Assembly (NCBI RefSeq): GCF_030407165.1
Contig: NZ_CP129111.1
Location: 310,001 to 374,000, forward strand
From: Fontisubflavum oceani
GTDB lineage: Bacteria; Pseudomonadota; Alphaproteobacteria; Rhodobacterales; Rhodobacteraceae
Direction: 5' to 3'
DNA length: 64,000 bases
The first letter of the stretch is position 1. Each line of letters starts with the position of its first letter. This document shows, in pieces, positions 18,921-27,130 of the stretch. The translations under genes were made by a program, and so were the position numbers. The notes below the pieces were generated by a model, which saw nothing but the letters and a program-made list of their open reading frames with translations, was not told the origin of the DNA and ran no database searches.

Positions 18921-20515
18921 ATGGCCGCGGCACGCCCAATCCGCTTGGTGACCGGGTTTCTGACCGTCGGCGTCTGGACCCTGCTCAGCCGCATCTTTGG
19001 CTTCCTGCGCGACATTCTGATTGCTGGGACGTTGGGCGCTGGACCAGTGGCGGAGGCGTTTTTGGTGGCGTTCAGCCTGCCGAATATGTTCCGCCGCTTC
19101 TTCGCCGAGGGCGCGTTTAACACCGCTTTCGTGCCGCTTTTCTCGAAGAAGCTCGAAGGGGGCGAGGACGCCGTGGGCTTCGCGCGGGATGCCTTTGCGG
19201 GGCTTGCGACCGTGCTGATCGCTTTTACGCTTCTGGCGCAGCTTGCGATGCCCTGGCTGGTCTTGGCGATGGCAAGCGGCTTTGCAGGCGATGCGCGGTT
19301 TGATCTGGCGGTCATCTTTGGGCGGATCGCCTTTGGCTATATCCTGTTCATCTCGCTGGCGGCGCTTTTATCTGGCGTATTGAACGCCTCGGGCCGCTTC
19401 GCCGCCGCCGCCGCGGCGCCTGTTTTGCTCAACATGGTTCTGATCGGCGCGCTTGTGTTGGCGCAATCCGGGGTTTTGGAAGATGTCGTTGGCGTCTCGG
19501 GATTTGAGGCTTTGGACGGTGTGCATACCGGCGCGATGTTGGTTTGGGGGTGCTGGTTGCGGGTGTGATCCAGGTGGCGCTGGTCTGGGTCGCCGCCGCA
19601 CGGGCCGGGTTTCGGATGCGGTTGCAGATGCCAGTTCTGTCGCCCGATCTAAAGCGGTTGGCGATCATTGCCGCGCCCGCGATGTTGGCGGGCGGCGTGG
19701 TGCAGATCAACCTTTTGGTGGGCCGTCAGGTCGCCAGTTTCTTTGAGGGCGCAATTGTGTGGCTGAGCCTTGCGGATCGGCTCTATCAACTGCCCCTTGG
19801 CGTGGTTGGGATCGCAATTGGGATCGTGCTTCTGCCCGATCTGTCCCGACGCCTTCGGGCGGAAGATGGTGCAGGCGGGCGCGAGGCGCTTAGCCGAGCG
19901 GCGGAGCTGTCCATGGCGTTGACGATCCCGTCCGCGGTGGCGCTGATGGTGATCCCGATCCCGCTGGTCTCGGTCTTGTTCGGGCGGGGCGCCTTTGGGC
20001 CGGATGATGTGGCGGCCACGGCGCTGGCTTTGACGGTCTATGGGTTGGGCCTGCCAGCTTTTGTGCTGCAAAAGGTGCTGCAGCCGCTTTATTTCGCCCG
20101 CGAGGACACCCGGTCGCCGTTCCGCTTTGCCGTCGTCGCAATGGTGGTGAATGCGGTCGTGGCTGTGGGCTTGGCCTTTGCCATCGGCTTTCTGGGCGCG
20201 GCGATTGGCACAACCGTGGCCGCTTGGGTGATGGTCTGGTTGCTGATACGCGGCACAAGACCGATGGGCGAGGTCGCGCGCTTCGATGCGCGCTATCGCC
20301 GCCGGGTCTGGCGGATCGTGGCGGCCTCGGCGCTGATGGGGGCCGTGTTGATGGGGCTGGAACTGTTGCTTGGGCCTCTGCTGGGCACAAGCGGGTGGCG
20401 CTATGCGGCGCTGGCCGTGATGGTTGTCCTTGGGATGCTCAGCTATTTCCTCTTCGGGCGGATGCTGAACGCCTTCCACATCTCGGAATTGCGCAGCGCG
20501 CTCCGGCGGACTTAA
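18921..20515 (+). CDS. murJ: Lipid II flippase (frameshifted)
   Basis: A ~530-residue MOP-superfamily membrane protein with about 14 hydrophobic segments that flips lipid II for peptidoglycan synthesis. The N-terminus carries the diagnostic 'TLLSRIFGFLRDILIA' and SLPNMFRRFFAEGAFNTAF signatures. The frame breaks in the G5 tract at 19546-19550; one added G joins GAMLVWG to VLVAGVIQVALVW. The second part includes VGRQVASFF and 'FGRGAF' motifs. It follows glnD by six bases, the usual order in Rhodobacteraceae, so the break in an essential gene is probably a sequence error. Confidence 0.93.
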
Positions 20516-21195
20516 CGCTGCCGGAGCTTGGCCAGCACCCGGTGCCAGCCGCCGGGACTGACCAGAAATGAAAGTATGAAACCAGTGGCGAAGCCGGAGA
20601 GATTGGCCACCACATTGCCAAAATCCCCGTCAATCACGCCGAAGATCAATTGGATCATCAAGAGCACGCCGATGAGCACGAAGGCGCGGTATTGGTTCGC
20701 CCCATGGGCCGTCAGATTGACCCAAAGCAGGAAGGTGAAAGCGCCTATCAAACCATAAACGCCCGGGTAGCCGCCGATCAGCGGATAGGGGCTATCAAGC
20801 AGGAGCGTAAAGCCAAGCGCGCCCGCAATCGCCGAGAGCATGAAGACGGCGAGGAAGGCCAGCGGAGAGAACACCTCCGCCACCATCTTGCCGATGGCCA
20901 GAACGAAAACCACGACAAAAAGCGCATGGACAAGGCCGCCATGGATCAGCGGATAGGTGACAAAGCGCAAGAGATGTTCGCCCGGATAGGTGTTGTTGGC
21001 CAGCATCCAGTCGACGACCTCGTTCAAGACGCCATAGTCGCCAATCGCCGCCAAGCGCCAGCCGACACCGCCCTGCCCACCCAAGAACCCGGCGGTCGCG
21101 GCCTGAAACAGCAACTCAAGCCCGATGATCACCACCGCCAGCGCGATCACCACCGGCGGCAGGGCGTTGAACGGGGAAGCGTTCGGGTCTGACAT
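20512..21195 (-). CDS. Rhomboid-family membrane protein lacking catalytic residues
   Basis: A 227-residue membrane protein with six or seven hydrophobic segments and rhomboid layout: HGGLVHALFVVVFVLAIGKM corresponds to the H-x-L-x-x-N helix, GGYPGVYGLIGAFTF to the GxSG helix, and NLSGFATGF to the last catalytic-histidine helix. The expected catalytic serine is absent (GYPG), the histidine is replaced by asparagine, and the oxyanion asparagine is not seen. It is therefore likely a pseudoprotease, like iRhoms or derlins, that may bind membrane proteins. Its stop overlaps the murJ stop by four bases. Confidence 0.8.
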   Translation of the reverse strand: MSDPNASPFNALPPVVIALAVVIIGLELLFQAATAGFLGGQGGVGWRLAAIGDYGVLNEVVDWMLANNTYPGEHLLRFVTYPLIHGGLVHALFVVVFVLAIGKMVAEVFSPLAFLAVFMLSAIAGALGFTLLLDSPYPLIGGYPGVYGLIGAFTFLLWVNLTAHGANQYRAFVLIGVLLMIQLIFGVIDGDFGNVVANLSGFATGFILSFLVSPGGWHRVLAKLRQR

Positions 21196-21292
21196 GGTTT
21201 GTCCCTTGGTTGACGGCCCGTGGCGTCATGGGTAAGCGAGGCCGGAGCCGAAAGCCAGAGGGCAGTTGGCACAGCGACAAGGCAGGCAAGAG

Positions 21293-22315
21293 ATGTCCAC
21301 ATCATCTTTCACACCGCGGGTCTTCTCCGGCATCAAACCGTCGGGCGACCTGCATCTGGGCAATTACCTGGGTGCAATCAAGCATTTCGTCGAGATGCAG
21401 GAGGCAGGCAGCCACGAGACCGTCTATTGCATGGTGGACCTGCATGCGATCACCGTCTGGCAAGACCCCGCCGATCTCCAGCGGAGTACGCGTGAGCTTT
21501 GTGCCGGGTTCATCGCCAGTGGCGTCGATCCTGAAAAGAGCATCCTGATCAATCAGAGCCAAGTGCCGGAACACGCGCAGTTGGCTTGGGTGTTCAACTG
21601 TGTCGCGCGGATGGGCTGGATGGGTCGGATGACCCAGTGGAAGGACAAAGCGGGTAAAAACGCCGAAGCCGCGTCGCTCGGGCTCTTTGCATATCCAGCC
21701 CTGATGGCCGCCGATATTCTCGTGTATCACGCAACGCATGTGCCGGTGGGCGAGGACCAGAAACAGCACCTAGAACTGACCCGCGACATCGCGACGAAGT
21801 TCAACCATGATTTCGGCGTCGATTTCTTCCCGATCACCGAGCCGGTGATCGAAGGCGCGGCCACGCGGGTGATGAGCCTCCGCGATGGGTCGAAGAAGAT
21901 GTCGAAATCGGCTGGCGCCGACGCGTCCTGTATCTACATGACCGATGATGCCGACGCGATTGCCAAGAAGATCCGCAAAGCGAAGACGGACCCCGATCCA
22001 CTGCCCGACAATATGGATGGGTTGGCTGAGCGGGCAGAGGCGCGGAACCTGGTGAATATCTATGCCGCCTTGGCCGAGATTGAGCCGCAAGCCGTTCTCG
22101 ATATGCATGCCGGATCGCTCTTTGGGCATTTCAAAGCCGCCTTGGCCGATGTGGCGGTGGCGAAGCTTTCCCCGATTGCGCGCGAGATGGCGCGCCTGAT
22201 GGATGATCCCGCCGAGATCGACCGGATTCTCGGGCGTGGCGCGGAGCGCGCACGCGAGATCACGGTGCCGATTTTGGAGCAGACCTATGACATCGTGGGC
22301 ATGATCCGAAGCTGA
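21293..22315 (+). CDS. trpS: Tryptophanyl-tRNA synthetase
   Basis: A 340-residue class I aminoacyl-tRNA synthetase charging tRNA-Trp. The HIGH-like motif is DLHLGNYLGAI, the KMSKS motif is present as KKMSKS, and 'PVGEDQKQHLELTRDIATKF' is the conserved tryptophan/ATP-site segment. The ATG at 21293 has AAGAG upstream and begins MSTSSFTPRVFSGIKPSG, typical for the family; a TTG at 21266 would add nine residues. It stands alone between the rhomboid-like gene and the VOC gene. Confidence 0.96.
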   Translation: MSTSSFTPRVFSGIKPSGDLHLGNYLGAIKHFVEMQEAGSHETVYCMVDLHAITVWQDPADLQRSTRELCAGFIASGVDPEKSILINQSQVPEHAQLAWVFNCVARMGWMGRMTQWKDKAGKNAEAASLGLFAYPALMAADILVYHATHVPVGEDQKQHLELTRDIATKFNHDFGVDFFPITEPVIEGAATRVMSLRDGSKKMSKSAGADASCIYMTDDADAIAKKIRKAKTDPDPLPDNMDGLAERAEARNLVNIYAALAEIEPQAVLDMHAGSLFGHFKAALADVAVAKLSPIAREMARLMDDPAEIDRILGRGAERAREITVPILEQTYDIVGMIRS

Positions 22316-22502
22316 TCTGCGACGATCTTGCCGAGCCTGCGCCGTTTGACGCGGTGCGGCTTGCACGACGTCATCAAGTGTCTAGGCGGGTCGGCGGCAA
22401 GACCACGGCACAACTTTGCACAAAGATGCACGGATGCTCTGCATCTCTGTTGGTTTTATGACCCAGACCGGAGAGTTACGTTGGCGGGAAGGAGGACATA
22501 TC

Positions 22503-23000
22503 ATGCCCTATACCGCGCCAGCCGGGACCCGCATCGGCCACATACATCTGAAAGTTGCCGATCTGGACCGGGCCATCGGGTTTTACCAAGATGTGTTGGG
22601 GTTTGAACTGCAGCAGCGCTACGGCGATCAGGCAGCCTTTCTTTCGGCAGGCGGGTATCATCACCATATCGGGTTGAATACTTGGTCCAGCAAAGGCGGC
22701 AGCCCCGCCCCTGATGGGCATACCGGCCTCTTTCACGCGGCCTTTCTCTATCCCGATCGCCCAGCATTGGCGCAGGCGGTGGCGCAGGTACGCGCAGCCG
22801 GGGTGCCCATCGAAGGGGCGGCGGATCACGGGGTGAGCGAAGCGGTGTATCTCTCTGATCCCGATGGTAATGGGATCGAACTCTATCGGGATCGCGCGCC
22901 GGAAGATTGGCCGCGCGGCCCTGACGGCGCTCTCGAGATGGTCAACACGCGCTTGGACCTTCAGGCGCTTCTGGCGGAAGCGACCTTCGAAGACAACTAA
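22503..23000 (+). CDS. VOC (glyoxalase/extradiol dioxygenase) family protein
   Basis: A 165-residue protein of the vicinal-oxygen-chelate fold, related to the catechol-2,3-dioxygenase CatE group. It has paired beta-alpha-beta modules: IGHIHLKVADLDRAIGFYQD with the first metal-ligand histidine, GYHHHIGLNTW, the second 'GLFHAAFLYPDR', and DPDGNGIELYRDR with the terminal metal-ligand glutamate. Residues for metal binding are therefore present, but the substrate cannot be told. A strong GGAAGGAGG site precedes the ATG at 22503. Confidence 0.85.
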   Translation: MPYTAPAGTRIGHIHLKVADLDRAIGFYQDVLGFELQQRYGDQAAFLSAGGYHHHIGLNTWSSKGGSPAPDGHTGLFHAAFLYPDRPALAQAVAQVRAAGVPIEGAADHGVSEAVYLSDPDGNGIELYRDRAPEDWPRGPDGALEMVNTRLDLQALLAEATFEDN

Positions 23001-23123
23001 ATGGCTGAGGGGTGTCTGTTCACCTCTGCACAAAACTTTTACACTATTCGGCTAGACTTTCAGCATCGCACACTTATATGCGTCTGCTCTGACCGCGACT
23101 TCAAACCCTGAGGGAGCATTTTC

Positions 23124-23264
23124 ATGACATATCTGACAAAGAACACACCGGTACAGCCGGTTGCGGAAACACCAGTCAAACCGACACCCAAACCACGCCC
23201 GGTCGGGCCCAAGAAAGGGTCCATGGATTATCAGCTTGGGTTTACGTCTGGACCTCTGACCTAA
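23124..23264 (+). CDS. 46-residue proline-rich hypothetical protein
   Basis: An ATG preceded by GAGGGAG opens a 46-residue frame with a proline/lysine-rich middle (VKPTPKPRPVGPKKG) and a glycine-containing end (SMDYQLGFTSGPLT). It has no hydrophobic segment and no domain I recognise. It lies in the gap between the VOC gene and the aminotransferase gene, 40 bp upstream of the latter. Good ribosome-binding site and regular codon use argue that it is real; it may be a small roseobacter protein of unknown role. Confidence 0.5.
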   Translation: MTYLTKNTPVQPVAETPVKPTPKPRPVGPKKGSMDYQLGFTSGPLT

Positions 23265-23304
23265 CTTCCCCCATGCTCCCCTCCGACAGGCGAAGGAGGG
23301 GCGC

Positions 23305-24171
23305 ATGGCAACCGGCAGCAATATCAAAACCTATTTCGATGGCGCTTGGCATGATGGGGATGTTCCGATTATGCGCGCCGCCGATCATGGATCCTGGCTG
23401 GGCACCACCGTGTTTGATGGCGCGCGCCATGTGGATGGGCTCGCCCCCGATCTCATGGCCCATTGTGAGCGGGTCAACCGCTCGGCAGCTGCTCTGATGA
23501 TCACGCCGACGGTAAGCGCGGAAGAGATGGTCAAGATCACCTGGGAGGGGTTGAAACGCTACCCCAAAGGCACGCCGATCTACATTCGCCCGATGTATTG
23601 GGGGATCGATGGCGGGCATATGGGGATCGTTCCCAAGGACGGAGCCGCCGGCTTTGCCATCTGCCTGGAAGAAATTCCGATGGCCACGCCCGATGCCGCG
23701 TCACGCCTGACGACGACCCAATTTCACCGGCCTGTTTTGGCCGATAACGTCACCAATGCAAAGGCTGGCTGCCTCTATCCCAACAACGCCCGAATGTTGG
23801 GCGAAGCGATGTCGAAAGGCTATGACAACGCCTTGGTCGCCGATGTGATGGGCAATGTGGCCGAGACGGCGACCGCCAATATTTTCATGGTTCGGGATGG
23901 CGTGGTCTTCACGCCGATTGCCAATGGCACCTTCCTGAGCGGGATCACCCGCGCGCGGCATATCAAGAACCTACGCGCCGATGGCTATACCGTGCGTGAA
24001 GAGGTGTTGAGTTTTCAGAACTTCCGGGAGGCCGATGAGGTGTTTATGTCGGGCAATCTCAACAAGGTGACGCCCGTCACCGAGTTTGACGGCACCCATT
24101 ACCAGATCGGCCCGGTCACCCGAAAGGCGCGTGAGCTTTATTGGGACTGGGCCCACTCAGCCGGCCAATAG
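23305..24171 (+). CDS. Branched-chain amino-acid aminotransferase-like PLP enzyme (class IV)
   Basis: A 288-residue fold-type IV aminotransferase. The N-terminal 'YFDGAWHDGDVPIMRAADHG' stretch, the PLP lysine in NVTNAKAGCLY (about residue 153), the ETATANIF phosphate/substrate loop and the GTFLSGITRARHI motif are those of the branched-chain aminotransferase-like group. Members use branched-chain amino acids or D-amino acids; this branch is usually annotated as a branched-chain aminotransferase without direct proof. GGAGG lies before the ATG. The 3' end overlaps the convergent YdeI-type gene by 15 bases. Confidence 0.85.
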   Translation: MATGSNIKTYFDGAWHDGDVPIMRAADHGSWLGTTVFDGARHVDGLAPDLMAHCERVNRSAAALMITPTVSAEEMVKITWEGLKRYPKGTPIYIRPMYWGIDGGHMGIVPKDGAAGFAICLEEIPMATPDAASRLTTTQFHRPVLADNVTNAKAGCLYPNNARMLGEAMSKGYDNALVADVMGNVAETATANIFMVRDGVVFTPIANGTFLSGITRARHIKNLRADGYTVREEVLSFQNFREADEVFMSGNLNKVTPVTEFDGTHYQIGPVTRKARELYWDWAHSAGQ

Positions 24172-24624
24172 ATCCAAGATTTCCGCTACCCGTTTGGCCT
24201 TCGTTGCCGCGGCCTTGGCGCTTGTCACCCGATGGACATAGCCGCGGCGTTTACCCGGCGTCCAACTGTTCCAGATCTCGGCCAAATCGGGCGCGTCGTC
24301 TAACGCCTCGGCTAATTCGGGCGGCATATGCACTGCATCTTGGTCGGCGACGCCAAAATCGACCGTCACCTCGTCCCCAACCTCTTTGCCAAGCTTTTTC
24401 AGAAGTTTGCGCGGGGTCATCAGGTAGAAATAGCCGCCGCCGGGCATGAATGTGCCCTCGATCGGCACGCCATCCACCTCCCCCTCGACCCGCAGCCGCG
24501 GAAATCGATCAAAGGGCAGGTGCGGCTCAAGATCGACGGGCAGGACCACGACGGTGTAATACAGCTCTTTGCCCATGTGCTGTCGCATCACAGGCGCCTT
24601 GAACTGAAACGGGTAGAACGACAT
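24157..24624 (-). CDS. DUF1905 / YdeI-OmdA family protein
   Basis: A 155-residue protein with a DUF1905 N-terminal barrel (YYTVVVLPVDLEPHLPF, then VEGEVDGVPIEGTFMPGGGY) followed by the C-terminal YdeI/OmpD-associated helical region (PELAEALDDAPDLAEIWNSW ... YVHRVTSAK). Related proteins have been called bacteriocin-protection proteins, but the function here is unknown. The gene overlaps the aminotransferase gene tail to tail by 15 bases. Confidence 0.8.
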   Translation of the reverse strand: MSFYPFQFKAPVMRQHMGKELYYTVVVLPVDLEPHLPFDRFPRLRVEGEVDGVPIEGTFMPGGGYFYLMTPRKLLKKLGKEVGDEVTVDFGVADQDAVHMPPELAEALDDAPDLAEIWNSWTPGKRRGYVHRVTSAKAAATKAKRVAEILDLLAG

Positions 24625-24703
24625 GTCGCAAGAGTAGCCGGTGTCAAAGCCGTTGCAAGGGGCGCCGCTTCACGCCATTCTGCCCCACCGGAGGGACTGA
24701 CCC

Positions 24704-25159
24704 ATGCGCAAGTTTCTAGTGGTGCTTGATGACACCCGCGAATGCCTGAACGCGATGCGGTTCGCCGCGATGCGGGCCGCCCATACCGGCGGCGGTGTGG
24801 AGATATTGTCGGTGATCCCACCCGATGAGTTCAACCACTGGATTGGCGTGGGCGAGATGATGCGCGCCGAGGCCCGCGAGCGGATCGAGGCGCATTTCAA
24901 CGTCTTCGCCAAGTGGATGCGCGACCGGCAGGGCGTGGACCCGGAGTTGGTCATTCGGGAGGGCGAGCCGGAGACCGAGATTTTGGCGCAGGTGCGCGAT
25001 GATCCCGAGATCGGCGTATTGGTCCTGGGGGCGGGCACCGGCAAAGGCGGGCCCGGGCCGCTTGTGACCGCGTTGACGAAAAGTGCGGGCACTTTGCCTG
25101 TCCCGATGACGATTGTGCCCGGTGAGATGTCAAAAGAGCAGTTGGAACAAATCACCTGA
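24704..25159 (+). CDS. Universal stress protein (UspA family)
   Basis: A 151-residue single Usp domain. It begins with MRKFLVVLDDTRECLNAMRF, has a central VEILSVIPP strand, and ends with the ATP-binding region 'VLVLGAGTGKGGPGPLVTAL', close to the G-2x-G-9x-G-S/T pattern of ATP-binding Usp proteins, then PVPMTIVPG. It is probably a soluble nucleotide-binding dimer. A GGAGG site lies upstream of the ATG at 24704. It stands upstream of the Nfu gene with a 135-bp gap. Confidence 0.88.
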   Translation: MRKFLVVLDDTRECLNAMRFAAMRAAHTGGGVEILSVIPPDEFNHWIGVGEMMRAEARERIEAHFNVFAKWMRDRQGVDPELVIREGEPETEILAQVRDDPEIGVLVLGAGTGKGGPGPLVTALTKSAGTLPVPMTIVPGEMSKEQLEQIT

Positions 25160-25294
25160 CACAGTGTCACCGCCCTATCCCGGCGGCGACGCGGCGTCGT
25201 TTCTATTGGAAGCTTCCGATTTAGAATCATTCCAAAACTTGACTTCCCGCGCTGCGAGGCGCATATCTGACCAAACCGCTAAGGATATGCTGCG

Positions 25295-25858
25295 ATGTTC
25301 ATCCAAACCGAATCGACCCCAAACCCTGCGACGCTCAAATTCCTGCCCGGCCAGACCGTGTTGGAGATGGGAACAGCGGATTTCCCAAGCGCGGAGACGG
25401 CGGACAAATCGCCACTGGCCAGCCGGGTTTTCGCAGTGGAAGGCGTCACCGGCGTGTTCTTCGGCACCGATTTCGTGACGGTCACCAAGGCCGAGGCCGT
25501 GGAATGGGATCATGTGAAACCCGCTATCCTCGGCGCGATCATGGAGCATTTCCAATCTGGCGCACCGGTGATGGATGGCGAAGGTGGCGGCACCGGTGGC
25601 CATGCCGAGCATGATGGTGAAGACGCGGAGATTGTCGGCCAAATCAAAGAGTTGCTTGACACGCGCGTGCGCCCCGCCGTGGCGCAGGATGGCGGTGACA
25701 TCACCTTCCATGGCTTTGACCGGGGTGTGGTGTATCTTCATATGCAAGGCGCTTGCGCCGGGTGCCCCTCTTCCACGCTGACTCTGAAAATGGGCATCGA
25801 GAACCTGCTGCGTCATTATATTCCTGAAGTGTTGGAGGTCCGCCCTGTCGCGGTCTGA
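25295..25858 (+). CDS. NifU-like iron-sulfur cluster scaffold/carrier (Nfu type)
   Basis: A 187-residue protein with an N-terminal Nfu_N domain (MFIQTESTPNPATLKFLPG) and a C-terminal NifU domain carrying the cluster-binding CAGC motif at about residues 154-157 (GACAGCPSSTLTLKMGIE). The layout is that of the eukaryotic NFU1/alphaproteobacterial type, which hands 4Fe-4S clusters to late targets such as lipoyl synthase and succinate dehydrogenase. A glycine/histidine-rich linker separates the domains. The stop overlaps the proposed CTG start region of tsaB. Confidence 0.92.
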   Translation: MFIQTESTPNPATLKFLPGQTVLEMGTADFPSAETADKSPLASRVFAVEGVTGVFFGTDFVTVTKAEAVEWDHVKPAILGAIMEHFQSGAPVMDGEGGGTGGHAEHDGEDAEIVGQIKELLDTRVRPAVAQDGGDITFHGFDRGVVYLHMQGACAGCPSSTLTLKMGIENLLRHYIPEVLEVRPVAV

Positions 25859-26537
25859 CCCAATTCTACTGGCGTTTGATACATCGGCCGCGCATTGCGC
25901 GGCCGCTCTCGTCTCGGGCGCGCAGATTTTGGCCACACGCCAGGAGGCGATGAAGAAGGGCCAGGCAGAGGCCCTGATGCCGCTGATCCAAGAGATGATG
26001 GCGGGCCAGGGCGTCGCGCCAAGTGATCTGACCGCAATTGGCGTCGGCATCGGCCCGGGTAACTTCACGGGGTTGCGCATTGCGGTTTCGGCCGCGCGTG
26101 GGTTGGCGCTTGGGCTTGGCATCCCCGCGATTGGCGTCTCTAGCTTTGAAATGATGCGTGAAATGGCTGGTGCCACCGACGCAAGCGCGGAGTTGGTCAG
26201 CCTGCCCGGGCCACGCAATACCGCTTATCTACAACTCTTCAGAGCGGGTGTGACCGATGGTGCGGCGACGCAAGCCGACCCAGAGGAATCGCTCGACCAT
26301 CTTGATCTGCCAGATGGCGTCCGTGTTCTCGGTCACGATGCAGCGGGGATTGCCGAGCAACTTGGCAACGGCGCTGTGGCGCACCCCGCCGAGCTGATCG
26401 ACATCGCGGAACCGCTTGCCCGGATCGCCATGTCCAAATTCATCGCCGGCGGACCGCATCCGCGCCCTGCCCCGCTCTATGTTCGGCCCGCCGACGCCGC
26501 ACCATCGCGGCATGCGGCCCCTGTGATCCTTGCATGA
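25845..26537 (+). CDS. tsaB: tRNA threonylcarbamoyladenosine biosynthesis protein TsaB (non-canonical start)
   Basis: A ~230-residue ASKHA-fold partner of TsaD needed for t6A37 in tRNA. The N-terminal phosphate-loop-like LLAFDTSAAHCAAAL and the 'GIGPGNFTGLRIAVSAARGL' signature are clear. The first usual start in this frame is TTG 25929, which would remove the FDTS strand. CTG 25845 with GGAGG (25834-25838) six bases upstream is a better candidate and gives a 14-base overlap with the Nfu gene. A base-call error that destroyed an ATG/GTG is an alternative. Its stop overlaps rimI by four bases. Confidence 0.82.
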   Translation: MSRSDPILLAFDTSAAHCAAALVSGAQILATRQEAMKKGQAEALMPLIQEMMAGQGVAPSDLTAIGVGIGPGNFTGLRIAVSAARGLALGLGIPAIGVSSFEMMREMAGATDASAELVSLPGPRNTAYLQLFRAGVTDGAATQADPEESLDHLDLPDGVRVLGHDAAGIAEQLGNGAVAHPAELIDIAEPLARIAMSKFIAGGPHPRPAPLYVRPADAAPSRHAAPVILA

Positions 26538-26950
26538 CACCAAACCGACTCGCGCTGATCCACGCCGCCGCGTTCGACACGCAACGCCCTTGGACTGAAG
26601 CTGAATTTGAAGCGCTTCTGGCGTCGCCCTCGGCCCATCTCTTTCATCATGAGAGCGGCTTCCTGCTGCTCCGCCTTTTGCCGCCGGATGCGGAGATTCT
26701 GACCCTCGCAGTTGCACCAGAGGCGCGGCGGCAAGGCGTGGGGCGGCACCTCGTGACCGAGGCCATGCGTTTTGCGCAGGACGCAGAGGCCAGCAGAATG
26801 TTTCTTGAAGTCGCCGCCTCAAATGCCGCGGCCCGGTCGCTTTATGAGCGGACTGGGTTCGTCGAAACCGGGCAACGCCCAGATTATTACACTTTGCCAG
26901 ATGGTGGCAAAGATCATGCCGTGATGATGGAGCAGGCAATCGGTGATTAA
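26534..26950 (+). CDS. rimI: Ribosomal-protein-alanine N-acetyltransferase-like GNAT
   Basis: A 138-residue GNAT acetyltransferase. The acetyl-CoA-binding motif A appears as LAVAPEARRQGVGRHLV, and motif B as FLEVAASNAAARSLYERTGF, both typical of RimI, which acetylates the N-terminus of ribosomal protein S18. The tsaB-rimI pairing with a four-base overlap (ATGA) supports the name, as the two are adjacent in many bacteria. The true substrate is not shown by sequence. Confidence 0.87.
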   Translation: MTPNRLALIHAAAFDTQRPWTEAEFEALLASPSAHLFHHESGFLLLRLLPPDAEILTLAVAPEARRQGVGRHLVTEAMRFAQDAEASRMFLEVAASNAAARSLYERTGFVETGQRPDYYTLPDGGKDHAVMMEQAIGD

Positions 26951-27078
26951 ACCGGCATCATTCGCCACAGAGTTGACCTTGGGTCGCACCAACACACCCG
27001 GCCAAACACCAGAATCCGGTTGACCACCCCGCCCGGCTTTGCCCTTATTCCGTGCAGAGATCACGAGATCTTTTGCTC

Positions 27079-27110
27079 GCGGGCGCTGAGACCGATCGGT
27101 TCGCGCCCGC
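27079..27110 (+). promoter_or_regulatory. Hairpin in the leader of the BMP-type transporter operon
   Basis: GCGGGCGC (27079-27086) and GCGCCCGC (27103-27110) form a perfect 8-bp GC-only stem with a 16-base loop. It lies 20 bases before the ATG at 27131, just upstream of the GGGAGA ribosome-binding site. It could affect mRNA stability or translation; I do not recognise a known riboswitch class. Confidence 0.4.
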
Positions 27111-27130
27111 CATCAACTGGGAGATACTAG

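Noticed and set aside
10999..20515. Real pseudogenes for the comM-like, glnD and murJ genes
   Set aside because: Each has a single indel in a short homopolymer with full conservation on both sides; sequence error explains this better than decay.
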